Source of the DNA: Methylobacterium sp. Leaf104
Lineage (GTDB): Bacteria; Pseudomonadota; Alphaproteobacteria; Rhizobiales; Beijerinckiaceae
Reading direction: 5' to 3'
DNA length: 49,393 nucleotides
Assembly (NCBI RefSeq): GCF_001422885.1
Contig: NZ_LMMZ01000010.1
Span: 1-49,393, forward strand
Below are positions 7,913 through 15,974 of this stretch, in pieces. Every line of letters starts with the position of its first letter. The stretch's first letter is position 1. Below the pieces are notes generated by a model. That model ran no database searches, was not told the DNA's origin, and saw nothing but the letters and a program-made list of their open reading frames with translations. The position numbers and the translations under genes are program-made.

Positions 7913-8848
7913 ATGGCTCTCACCAGCGCGATCAAGGGGGTGATCCCGATCGCCCCGACGCCGTTCCACCCCGACGGCCGGGTCGACGACACCTCCCTCG
8001 ACCGGATGTCCGAGTTCTTCCTCGGCGCGGGCATCGACGGCCTCACCATCCTGGGCCAGCTCGGCGAGGCCCCGAAGCTCGACCCTGCGGAGGCGGTCGC
8101 CATCGCCCGCCGGGTCATCGGGCGCGTGGACGTGCCGGTCCTCGTCGGCGTCTCGGCCCCAGGCTTCGCCGCCATGCGCTCGCTCGCCCGCGAGGTGATG
8201 GAGCTGGGTGCGGCCGGCGTCATGATCGGGCCGCCCAACACCCTGCGCACCGACGACCAGGTGGTGGCCTATTACCGCAACGCCGCCGAGGCGATCGGCC
8301 CCGACGTCCCCTTCGTGATCCAGGACTATCCGCTGACCTTCTCGGTGGTGATGACGCCCGCCGTCATCCGCCGGATCGTCACCGAGAACCCGTCCTGCGT
8401 CATGCTCAAGCACGAGGACTGGCCGGGCCTCGACAAGATCACCGCCCTGCGCGGCTTCGAGCAGGACGGCTCGATGCGCCACATCGCGATCCTCACCGGC
8501 AATGGCGGGCTGTTCCTCGACTTCGAGATGGAGCGCGGCGCGGACGGGGCCAACACGGGTTATGCATTCCCGGAGATGCTCGTCGAGGTCGTGCGCCTGT
8601 CGCGGGCCGGGGAGCGCGACGCGGCGCACGACCTCTTCGACGCGCACCTGCCGTATCTGCGATACGAGCAGCAGCAGGGCCCCCTGGGTCTGGCGGTGCG
8701 CAAGTACGTCTTCCAGAAGCGCGGGATCTTCGCCTCGGACGCCCAGCGCAAGCCGGCCGCGAGCCTGTCGGCCCAGGGCCGGGCGGAGGTCGACTACCTG
8801 CTGTCGCGCATCGCCCGCGTCGATCCGCGCGCCCGCGTGGCTCCCTGA
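7913..8848 (+). CDS. Dihydrodipicolinate synthase (DapA/NanA) family lyase or dehydratase
   Basis: A 311-residue TIM-barrel enzyme. It has the opening GVIPIAPTPFHPDGRVD, the GL(T)ILGQLGEAPKL loop, Tyr 139 (VIQDYPL) and the Schiff-base Lys 166 (CVMLKHED). Family members cleave or dehydrate 2-oxo-3-deoxy acids through a Lys imine. The start at 7913 is chosen because GGAGGA at 7904-7908 precedes it; the ATG at 7901 would include that site in the coding region. It lies 22 bp before an IlvD/Edd dehydratase, the partner that would produce a 2-oxo-3-deoxy acid. The family match is sure; the reaction is not. Confidence 0.87.
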   Translation: MALTSAIKGVIPIAPTPFHPDGRVDDTSLDRMSEFFLGAGIDGLTILGQLGEAPKLDPAEAVAIARRVIGRVDVPVLVGVSAPGFAAMRSLAREVMELGAAGVMIGPPNTLRTDDQVVAYYRNAAEAIGPDVPFVIQDYPLTFSVVMTPAVIRRIVTENPSCVMLKHEDWPGLDKITALRGFEQDGSMRHIAILTGNGGLFLDFEMERGADGANTGYAFPEMLVEVVRLSRAGERDAAHDLFDAHLPYLRYEQQQGPLGLAVRKYVFQKRGIFASDAQRKPAASLSAQGRAEVDYLLSRIARVDPRARVAP

Positions 8849-8870
8849 CACCCGGAACGGGACGAGCATC

Positions 8871-10589
8871 ATGACCAAGAGTCTGCGCAAGGGCCTCACC
8901 AGCTACGGCGACGCGGGCTTCTCCCTGTTCCTGCGCAAGGCCTTCATCAAGGCCGCGGGCTACTCGGACGACGCCCTCGACCGGCCCATCGTGGGCATCA
9001 CCAACACGGCGAGCGACTACAATCCCTGCCACGGCAACGCTCCGGCCCTGATCGAGGCGGCCAAGCGCGGGGTGATGCTGGCCGGCGGCCTGCCCATGGT
9101 GTTCCCGACGATCTCGATCCACGAGAGCTTCGCCCACCCGACCTCGATGTTCCTGCGCAACCTCATGGCGATGGACACCGAGGAGATGCTGCGGGCCCAG
9201 CCGATGGACGCCGTCATCGTCATCGGTGGCTGCGACAAGACCCTGCCGGCGCAGATCATGGCCGCGGCGAGCGTCGACCTGCCCACCGTGGTCGTCGCCG
9301 TCGGCCCCATGGTGGTGGGCCACCACAAGGGCGAAGTGCTCGGCGCCTGCACGGATTGCCGCCGCCTCTGGAGCGCGCACCGGGCCGGCGCGATCGATGA
9401 GGCCGAGATCGAGGCCGTCAACAGCCGGCTCGCCCCGTCCGTCGGCACCTGCATGGTGATGGGCACGGCGAGCACCATGGCCTGCGTGACGGAAGCGCTG
9501 GGCCTCGCCCTGCCCCTGAGCGCCACCGTGCCGGCGCCGCATGCCGAGCGCATCCGCATCGCGGAACTCAGCGGGCGCCGCGCCGCCGAGATGGCGGTGT
9601 CGGGCGGGCCCCGGCCGAGCGAACTCCTGACGCCCGCCGCTTTTCGCAACGCGCAGGTGGTGCTCCAGGCGATCGGCGGCTCCACCAACGGCCTGATCCA
9701 CCTCACCGCCATCGCCAACCGGACGCCGCACGGCATCGACCTCGACGCCTTCGACGCTCTCGGGCGCGCGGTGCCGGTGCTCGTCGACCTGAAGCCCTCG
9801 GGCCAGCACTACATGGAACACTTCCACCATGCCGGCGGCATGCCGGTCCTCCTCCGGAACCTGGGATCGCTGATCGACCTCGAGGCCGGCACGGTCGCGG
9901 GCGGGACCCTGCGCGACGTGGTGGCGGCGGCCGAGGCGGTACCGGGCCAGACGGTGATCCGCGCCGCCGGTGATCCGATCAAGCCCGTGGGCGCCATGGC
10001 GGTCCTGCGCGGCAATCTCGCCCCGCGGGGCGCCCTGATCAAGCACAGCGCCGCGAGTCCGGACCTGCTCCAGCATACCGGCCGGGCGGTGGTGTTCAGC
10101 TCCATCGCCGACATGACCACCCGGATCGACGACCCCGACCTCGACGTCGGGCCGGACGACGTCCTCGTCCTCCAGAACGGCGGGCCGAAGGGCGCGCCCG
10201 GCATGCCGGAGGCGGGCTACCTGCCGATCCCGAAGAAGATTCTGGCGTGCGGCATCAAGGACATGGTGCGCATCTCCGACGCCCGCATGAGCGGGACGGC
10301 CTTCGGCACCATCGTCCTCCACATCACGCCGGAATCGGCGGTCGGCGGCCCCCTCGGCCTCGTCCGCACCGGCGACCGCATCCGCCTCGACACCGCCGGC
10401 CGGCGCATCGACGTGCTCGTGGACGACGCGGAGCTCGAAGCCCGCCGCGCCGCCCTCGGCCCGGCCCGGAGACCGGACTGGGCGCGGCGCGGCTACGCGC
10501 ACCTGTTCTACGACACGGTGCTGCAGGCGGACGAGGGCTGCGACTTCGGTTTCCTGCGCGCCGCGCCGGCGCGGGACAACGCGCCCTGA
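8871..10589 (+). CDS. IlvD/Edd family dehydratase (aldonate or dihydroxy-acid dehydratase)
   Basis: A 572-residue iron-sulfur dehydratase. Cluster cysteines are visible as Cys 53 (DYNPCHGNA), Cys 121 (IGGCDKT) and Cys 194 (VGTCMVMGTASTM); the QAIGGSTNGLIHLTAIA and DARMSGTAFGTIVLH segments are also typical. The opening SYGDAGFSLFLRKAFIKAAG fits sugar-acid dehydratases (arabonate/xylonate type) better than IlvD of valine synthesis. It would dehydrate a 2,3-dihydroxy acid to a 2-oxo-3-deoxy acid for the DapA-like enzyme just upstream. The exact substrate is not deducible. Confidence 0.88.
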   Translation: MTKSLRKGLTSYGDAGFSLFLRKAFIKAAGYSDDALDRPIVGITNTASDYNPCHGNAPALIEAAKRGVMLAGGLPMVFPTISIHESFAHPTSMFLRNLMAMDTEEMLRAQPMDAVIVIGGCDKTLPAQIMAAASVDLPTVVVAVGPMVVGHHKGEVLGACTDCRRLWSAHRAGAIDEAEIEAVNSRLAPSVGTCMVMGTASTMACVTEALGLALPLSATVPAPHAERIRIAELSGRRAAEMAVSGGPRPSELLTPAAFRNAQVVLQAIGGSTNGLIHLTAIANRTPHGIDLDAFDALGRAVPVLVDLKPSGQHYMEHFHHAGGMPVLLRNLGSLIDLEAGTVAGGTLRDVVAAAEAVPGQTVIRAAGDPIKPVGAMAVLRGNLAPRGALIKHSAASPDLLQHTGRAVVFSSIADMTTRIDDPDLDVGPDDVLVLQNGGPKGAPGMPEAGYLPIPKKILACGIKDMVRISDARMSGTAFGTIVLHITPESAVGGPLGLVRTGDRIRLDTAGRRIDVLVDDAELEARRAALGPARRPDWARRGYAHLFYDTVLQADEGCDFGFLRAAPARDNAP

Positions 10590-10667
10590 TCCGGTCTCAG
10601 CGCAATCGGAGCTGCCAGGCTCATCCCGGCCGGCACAGCCTCTCCGGTCGACGCGATGCGGGAAGGC

Positions 10668-11405
10668 CTATCGGATGCTTCGCAGCAGATCCACCCAGAG
10701 CTGATACCCCGCGCCGTTGAGATGAATGCCGTCGAATGTATAGGCCCTGTCTAGATCCCCATCCTGATCTACCAGAACACGATGGACGTCGATAAACTGG
10801 AATTTATTCTGCCTGCTGTAATCGATCAGCAAGAAGTTCAGTTTTCTGACATCATCGTTGCTGCGATACTGAAACTTGACCTGATTGTTGACTGGCAGGA
10901 CCGATTGGATAACGATTTTGCTGGAAGGACTGTCTGACAGGATCCGTTTCACGATCAACGCGATATTGGCAAAGACCTGCTCCGGCTTTCGCGACGCCAG
11001 ATCGTTGATCCCAATCATGAGCATCACCGTCCGCGGCTGGATCTTCTTGAGGCCATCCAGTCGGCTCAGCACTTGGTCGGTCGTTTCGCCGTCGACACCC
11101 CGGTTCTTGATGTGGGGATCGTGCAGCAACTCGCTCCACTCCGCCTGATGCGTGATGGAATCGCCGATGAAGATGATGGCCTCCGGATCGTGGACGTCGA
11201 CGGCTTCCAGCATCTCCCTCCGTCCCTGGCTCCATCCCGATACGTCGCTGCCATACCTGATTTTGAAGAGAAGATACGATGGTCCGCCAAGCTTGTTGAC
11301 CACGAATAGGGTGGCGGCGATCAGAAAAGCCAGGGACATAGCCTGAACGGCGACAAGCACGAGCAAGATCCGCGGCTTGTCTTTGACAAAACTGATGACT
11401 GACAT
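10668..11405 (-). CDS. Membrane-anchored SGNH/GDSL hydrolase
   Basis: A 245-residue protein with an N-terminal membrane helix (about 11-37, PRILLVLVAVQAMSLAFLIA) followed by an SGNH domain facing the periplasm. Catalytic blocks are visible: I, FIGDSITH with Ser 83; II, RGVDGETTDQ with Gly 103; III, IGINDL with Asn 134; V, DGIHLN with Asp 225 and His 228. Such enzymes are esterases or acyl-group hydrolases, often acting on polysaccharides or lipids. Base composition is clearly AT-richer than all neighbours, suggesting acquisition by transfer. Upstream in-frame ATGs (11459, 11516) leave the start open. Confidence 0.8.
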   Translation of the reverse strand: MSVISFVKDKPRILLVLVAVQAMSLAFLIAATLFVVNKLGGPSYLLFKIRYGSDVSGWSQGRREMLEAVDVHDPEAIIFIGDSITHQAEWSELLHDPHIKNRGVDGETTDQVLSRLDGLKKIQPRTVMLMIGINDLASRKPEQVFANIALIVKRILSDSPSSKIVIQSVLPVNNQVKFQYRSNDDVRKLNFLLIDYSRQNKFQFIDVHRVLVDQDGDLDRAYTFDGIHLNGAGYQLWVDLLRSIR

Positions 11406-11744
11406 ATTACAGGCCCTGATGCCCAAAGGTTGATCAGAGACAAGCATTTCCAAGGACATTTCCTTGCGCTCACGAGTCCCTAGAATCACCATCAGGTCTG
11501 CCAGGAACAAAATCAAGGATCCATCTCACTATATCCAAGCCATCATTTGACAATCGAAAAGCAGGTTTGCCTCGATACCGGTCCTCATGAATGGACGTAC
11601 GGTTCAATCGGCTCTGCGGACGGCGTGCCAGGCTCCTGAGCGGTTTCGCAATCGGAATGGCACCAAGACGGACGATTCTTGCCTCCGCGAGGACGAAAAA
11701 TCCGCTAGAGCCTGGGCCTTCCCGACTCCGCAAAGAGGCCCGCC
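11406..11744. other. 339-bp divergent intergenic region, AT-rich on the left
   Basis: About 11406-11600 keeps the low GC of the SGNH hydrolase gene; the right part returns to the local GC level. A minus-strand promoter-like pair is listed separately. The hydrolase frame stays open to 11516, so part of this could encode an N-terminal extension. I see no RNA gene. Confidence 0.4.
11528..11553 (-). promoter_or_regulatory. Weak promoter-like pair for the SGNH hydrolase
   Basis: Read on the minus strand, TTGTCA (11548-11553) and TATAGT (11528-11533) resemble -35 and -10 boxes. The spacer is only 14 bp, shorter than the usual 16-18, so this is tentative. Transcription from here would give a leader of over 100 nt to the ATG at 11405, or would just fit the longer ATG at 11516. 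Confidence 0.2.
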
Positions 11745-12545
11745 ATGCCCGAAGTCATGTCCGAAGCGATCCCCGAAGCCTTCGATCCCCAGCCCGCCGC
11801 GGACATCCTGCTGGCCGCCTATGGCGAGGGGCGGCAGTTCGCGGAACTGCCCGAGGCCGTGCGTCCGCGGACGATGGCCGAGGGCTACGACGTCCAGGAC
11901 CGGCTGGTGGCGGCGCTGGGCGCCGAGACCGCCGGCTGGAAGCTCGCCATCGGCAGCCACAGGGGCAAGCGCGGCTCGGGGGTCGGCCGCTCCATCGCCG
12001 GGCGGGTGCTGCGGAACCGGCTCCACGGCGAGGGGGCCGAACTCCGGATGCCGCATGCCGGGGCGGTGACGATCGAGTTCGAGATCGCCTACGTGATCGC
12101 CCGCGACATCGCCCCCGACGCCCCCGCGGTCCCGGCCGCCGAGGTCGTCGGCGAGACCCGGGCGGCATTCGAACTCGTTCTGTCCCGCTACTTCGATCGG
12201 CGTGCCGTCGGCTGGCCGAGCTTCGCGGCCGACAATTCCGCCTTCCAGGCCCTGGTTCTCGGTCCCGTCTTCGCGACGGGAGACCTCGCCGAGGTGGGGC
12301 GCAGCCTCGTGGTCGAGGTCGACGGCGTGGAGCGGGTCCGTGCCGTGACGGGGGAGGACGAGACCGATCCGCTGGCCGCCCTCACCGACCTGATGGCCGT
12401 GGCGCGCGAGCGCGGCCTGACGATCCCCGCCGGCAGCATCGCCTCCACCGGCACGCTCTCGGTGCCCTTCGACCTGACGGGACCGGGCCGGATCACAGCC
12501 CGGTTCCTGGGCCAGAGCCTCGGGTTCACGCTCCTGCCGGTCTGA
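11745..12545 (+). CDS. 2-keto-4-pentenoate hydratase / fumarylacetoacetate hydrolase superfamily protein
   Basis: A 266-residue protein of the MhpD type. Typical segments are GWKLAIGS near residue 65, a metal-ligand region TIEFEIAYVIARDI (about 105-118) with acidic side chains, and the C-terminal GSIASTGTLSVPFDLTGPGRITARF. Relatives add water to 2-oxo-4-pentenoate or decarboxylate related 2-oxo acids in aromatic meta-cleavage routes, using a divalent metal. The start has AGAGG nearby. No other meta-cleavage gene is in the window, so the pathway is unclear. Its 3' end overlaps the convergent CoA-transferase gene by 20 bp. Confidence 0.78.
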   Translation: MPEVMSEAIPEAFDPQPAADILLAAYGEGRQFAELPEAVRPRTMAEGYDVQDRLVAALGAETAGWKLAIGSHRGKRGSGVGRSIAGRVLRNRLHGEGAELRMPHAGAVTIEFEIAYVIARDIAPDAPAVPAAEVVGETRAAFELVLSRYFDRRAVGWPSFAADNSAFQALVLGPVFATGDLAEVGRSLVVEVDGVERVRAVTGEDETDPLAALTDLMAVARERGLTIPAGSIASTGTLSVPFDLTGPGRITARFLGQSLGFTLLPV

Positions 12546-13776
12546 GCGGGCCGCCCATGGGGCGCTCCGCTTCCGCCGCCCGCCGCGCCTCGCATTCCGC
12601 CCGGATCTCGGCGCTCGATGCCCCGAGGGCGGGCGGCATGCGGCGCACGGGCAGGCGCTCTCCGTCGAGGCGGTAGGGCGGGGCAAGGACGTGGGCGGCG
12701 GGCGAGGCGTCGCCGCCCTGGGGCAGAACGAGGTCGCCGGCGCGGGCCCGGTCGGAGGTCAGGGCCTCGTGCAGGCCCAGCACCTCTCCGCAAGGGATGC
12801 CGGCCGCATCGAGCCGGGCGAGGAGGTCGGCCCGGGTCCAGCGGGCGAGCTCCGCCTCGATCGCCGGCAGGAACTGCGCCCGGTTACGCGAGCGCTCCAG
12901 GTTCGTGGAGAAGCGCGGATCGCTGGCGAGGTCCGGGCGCGCCAGCACCTCGTCGCAGAGGCGGCGGTACTGGCCGTTGTTGCCCACCGCCAGCACGATG
13001 GGCCCGTCCCCGGCCTGGAACACGCCGTAGGGCGCGATCGACGGATGGGCGTTGCCGGCGCGGACGGGGTCGTGCCCGCGCACCATCGCCTCCAGGCCGC
13101 AATAGGCCGTGAGCGCCAGGCCGCAATCGAACAGGGCGAGCTCGATGTGGCGGCCGCGCCCGGTGCGCTCGCGCTCGAACAGGGCGGCGAGCACCCCCTG
13201 CGCCGCGTATTGCCCGGTGAAGAGGTCGACCGCCGCGACGCCGAACTTGAGGGGCGGCCGCTCGGCCTCGCCGTTGAGCGCCATCAGGCCGGCCTCGCCC
13301 TGGACCACGATGTCGTAGCCCGGGCGGGTCGCCTCCGGGCCGTCCGAGGCGTAGCCGGAGATCGAGCAGTAGATCAGGCGCGGATTCTCGGTGCTGAGGG
13401 CCGCGTAGCCCAGGCCGAGGCGATCCGCGCCCCCGGTCTTGAAGTTCTGCACCACCACGTCGCAGGTGCGGGCGAGATCGCGCGCCACGGCCAGGCCCTC
13501 CGGGGAGGCGAGGTCGAGGGTGATCGAACGCTTGTTGCGGTTGGCGGCGTCGAAGTACGAGGTGTTGGTCGCCCCCGTGCGCAGGCCCCAGTCGCGGGTG
13601 TCGTCGCCGCGCTCGGGGTGCTCGACCTTGATCACCTCGGCGCCGAGATCGCCGAGGCACATGGCGCTCCAGGGTCCGGCGAGCACGCGCGAGAGGTCGA
13701 GCACGCGGATGCCGTCGAGCGGCAGGGGCCGCGGGAGTGTACGGGGGCCGTCCTCGCGCGCCGTCGTCTCGGCCAT
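12526..13776 (-). CDS. Class III CoA-transferase (CaiB/BaiF family), possibly glutarate-linked
   Basis: A 416-residue protein of the formyl-CoA transferase/CaiB family. It opens with GIRVLDLSRVLAGPWSAMCLGDLGAEVIKVE, summarised here as the family nucleotide-fold start, and carries the catalytic Asp at 184 (AAVDLFTGQ). NKRSITLDLASPEG and GYDIVVQGEAGLM are also conserved. It moves CoA between carboxylic acids. The gene starts 185 bp from, and diverges from, glutaryl-CoA dehydrogenase, which suggests a succinyl-CoA:glutarate CoA-transferase role as in the human SUGCT pair; this is inference. Start at 13776 follows GAGGGAGA. Confidence 0.85.
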   Translation of the reverse strand: MAETTAREDGPRTLPRPLPLDGIRVLDLSRVLAGPWSAMCLGDLGAEVIKVEHPERGDDTRDWGLRTGATNTSYFDAANRNKRSITLDLASPEGLAVARDLARTCDVVVQNFKTGGADRLGLGYAALSTENPRLIYCSISGYASDGPEATRPGYDIVVQGEAGLMALNGEAERPPLKFGVAAVDLFTGQYAAQGVLAALFERERTGRGRHIELALFDCGLALTAYCGLEAMVRGHDPVRAGNAHPSIAPYGVFQAGDGPIVLAVGNNGQYRRLCDEVLARPDLASDPRFSTNLERSRNRAQFLPAIEAELARWTRADLLARLDAAGIPCGEVLGLHEALTSDRARAGDLVLPQGGDASPAAHVLAPPYRLDGERLPVRRMPPALGASSAEIRAECEARRAAEAERPMGGPLRPAGA

Positions 13777-13961
13777 GGTGGGGTCTCCCTCTCGTGTAGG
13801 CGGCACCGGGTCCGGCATCCGCGACGGTGCTTCGAGCCGCGCCTGTCTATCAGGATTTCGGCCCGCCCCGAGCCCGCAGCGGAGTCCGGGTCGCACAGGT
13901 GGCCTCCGCGGCGCGGCCTGCTAGGATCAGGGGAACACGAAGAAGCCCCGAGGAACCGCCC

Positions 13962-15191
13962 ATGAACGCCCCGACGCGCCCGCCCGGCTCCGCCGCGCCC
14001 ACCGCCCCCGCCTCGGCGAGCTTTGCCTGGGACGACCCCTTCCGCCTCGACGACCAGCTCAGCGAGGACGAGCGCGCCATCCACGAGGCCGCCCGGGCCT
14101 TCGCGCAGGAGGAACTCCTGCCGGGCATCGTCGAGGCCTACGCGCACGAGACCAGCAATCCGGACCTGTTTCGGAAGATGGGCGAGCGCGGGCTCCTCGG
14201 CGTCACCCTGCCCGAGGCATACGGCGGTGCCGATGCGACCTACGTCGCCTACGGCCTCGTGGCCCGCGCGGTCGAGGCGGTGGATTCCGGCTACCGCTCG
14301 ATGATGAGCGTGCAATCCTCCCTGGTGATGTACCCGATCCACGCCTACGGCTCGGAGGCGCAGCGCCGGAAGTTCCTGCCCAAGCTCGCCTCCGGCGCGT
14401 GGATCGGCTGCTTCGGCCTGACCGAGCCCGATGCCGGTTCCGACCCGGCCGGGATGAAGACGAAGGCGGTGAGGACCGAGGGAGGCTATCGCCTGTCGGG
14501 GGCCAAGATGTGGATCTCGAACGCGCCCTTCGCCGACGTCTTCGTGGTCTGGGCCAAGTCCGAGGCGCACGAGGGCGCGATCCGGGGCTTCGTCCTGGAG
14601 AAGGGCATGAAGGGGCTCTCGGCCCCGACCCTGAAGGGCAAGCTCTCCCTGCGCGCCTCCACCACGGGAGAGATCGTGATGGAGGACGTCGAGGTGGGCG
14701 AGGACGCGCTCCTGCCCAACGTCTCCGGCCTGAAGGGACCGTTCGGCTGCCTCAACCGGGCGCGCTACGGCATCGCCTGGGGCGCCATGGGCGCGGCGGA
14801 GGATTGCTGGCATCGGGCCCGCTCCTACACCCTGGAGCGCAAGCAGTTCGGCCGGCCGCTGGCCCAGACCCAGCTCGTGCAGAAGAAGCTCGCCGACATG
14901 CAGACCGAGATCGCCCTGGGGCTCCAGGCGGCGCTCCGGGTCGGCCGCCTGTTCGACGAAGGCCGGATGGCGCCCGAGATGATCTCGCTGATCAAGCGCA
15001 ACAATTGCGGCAAGGCCCTCGACATCGCCCGCGTCGCCCGCGACATGCACGGCGGCAACGGCATCATGGGCGAGTACCACGTGATGCGCCACGCCCAGAA
15101 CCTCGAGACGGTGAACACCTACGAGGGCACGCACGACGTCCATGCGCTGATCCTCGGCCGGGCGCAGACGGGGCTGCAGGCGTTCTTCTGA
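13962..15191 (+). CDS. gcdH: Glutaryl-CoA dehydrogenase
   Basis: A 409-residue acyl-CoA dehydrogenase. The N-terminal helical domain begins [35 protein letters not shown] binds FAD; and [17 protein letters not shown] holds the catalytic Glu (388). [20 protein letters not shown] and [16 protein letters not shown] are characteristic of the glutaryl-CoA branch, which oxidises and decarboxylates glutaryl-CoA to crotonyl-CoA in lysine and glutarate breakdown. Start ATG at 13962 with AGGA upstream. Electrons would pass to electron-transfer flavoprotein, not encoded here. Confidence 0.9.
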   Translation: MNAPTRPPGSAAPTAPASASFAWDDPFRLDDQLSEDERAIHEAARAFAQEELLPGIVEAYAHETSNPDLFRKMGERGLLGVTLPEAYGGADATYVAYGLVARAVEAVDSGYRSMMSVQSSLVMYPIHAYGSEAQRRKFLPKLASGAWIGCFGLTEPDAGSDPAGMKTKAVRTEGGYRLSGAKMWISNAPFADVFVVWAKSEAHEGAIRGFVLEKGMKGLSAPTLKGKLSLRASTTGEIVMEDVEVGEDALLPNVSGLKGPFGCLNRARYGIAWGAMGAAEDCWHRARSYTLERKQFGRPLAQTQLVQKKLADMQTEIALGLQAALRVGRLFDEGRMAPEMISLIKRNNCGKALDIARVARDMHGGNGIMGEYHVMRHAQNLETVNTYEGTHDVHALILGRAQTGLQAFF

Positions 15192-15206
15192 CGGAGAGCG
15201 GGGGCG

Positions 15207-15225
15207 GGGGACGCCCCCCGTCCCC
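15207..15225 (+). terminator. GC-rich hairpin after gcdH, possible terminator
   Basis: GGGGAC (15207-15212) pairs with GTCCCC (15220-15225) across a 7-base loop, 15 bp after the gcdH stop. There is no T-tract, so it may only stabilise the 3' end or assist Rho-dependent termination. Confidence 0.25.
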
Positions 15226-15266
15226 GGCCCTCGGTCCACACGGCGAAGGCCCCGCCTCCCTGGCCT

Positions 15267-15276
15267 TCTCCGGAGA
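15267..15276. promoter_or_regulatory. Palindrome upstream of the TetR gene
   Basis: TCTCCGGAGA is a perfect 10-bp palindrome, 55 bp before the TetR start. TetR proteins often repress their own gene through such sites. At this GC content a chance palindrome of this length is possible, and I see no second copy nearby. Confidence 0.2.
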
Positions 15277-15331
15277 GGACTGGCATCGTTTTCCGAGGGG
15301 AGGACACCGCGCCGTGGCTCAGAGGGACGTG

Positions 15332-15967
15332 ATGCCGTCGCCATCCCGGCGCCTCGGTCGCCCGCCCCGCGGGACCGAGGGCGACGTGCTGCTGCGCGTC
15401 CTCGCCGCCGCCAAGGCCGTGTTCCTCACCGAGGGCTTCGAGGCGGCGAGCATCGACGCGATCGCGAGCTCCGCCGGCCTCTCGAAGAAGACGATCTACA
15501 CGCGCTTCGCCTCCAAGGTGGATCTCTTCGAGGCGGTGTGCGTGCGCTTCATCGAGGAGAACGTACCCTCCATCGAGAAGGTGGCGGCGGAGGCCGGCTC
15601 CGTGGAGGAGCGCCTGCACCGCATCGCCCTGGCGATCCTCGAGACCGTGGTGACGCCGGACTGCATCGCGTTCCGGCGGGTCATGGTGGCCGAGGCCGGC
15701 CGCTTCCCGGAATTCGCCCGGGCTCTCCACGATTTCGGACTGGCGCGGGTGGTGCCCCTGGTGGAGGGCTGCCTGGAGGACGGCGTGCGCTCGGGCGCCC
15801 TCGCGGTGGACGATGTCCGGCACGCGGCCGATGCCTTCCTGGGCCTGACCATCCGGGGCTTCGTCGACCGGACGGAGCTCGGCCTGGAGCGGCCGGGCAT
15901 GACCCACGTCAAGCGCGAGACGCTGAAGCGGTCGCTCGATTTCTTCCTGCGGGCATGCCGGCCCTGA
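15332..15967 (+). CDS. TetR/AcrR family transcriptional regulator
   Basis: A 211-residue protein. The N-terminal helix-turn-helix (about residues 17-62) reads LAAAKAVFLTEGFEAASIDA, then IASSAGLSKKTIYTRFASK, a textbook TetR DNA-binding domain. The C-terminal part resembles the TetR_C domain of AcrR-type regulators (PDCIAFRRVMVAEAGRFPE). I chose ATG 15332 with AGAGGG five bases upstream; GTGs at 15314 and 15329 are alternatives. It may control gcdH upstream on the same strand or the convergent MFS gene; nothing in the sequence decides. Confidence 0.87.
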   Translation: MPSPSRRLGRPPRGTEGDVLLRVLAAAKAVFLTEGFEAASIDAIASSAGLSKKTIYTRFASKVDLFEAVCVRFIEENVPSIEKVAAEAGSVEERLHRIALAILETVVTPDCIAFRRVMVAEAGRFPEFARALHDFGLARVVPLVEGCLEDGVRSGALAVDDVRHAADAFLGLTIRGFVDRTELGLERPGMTHVKRETLKRSLDFFLRACRP

Positions 15968-15974
15968 TCACGCC

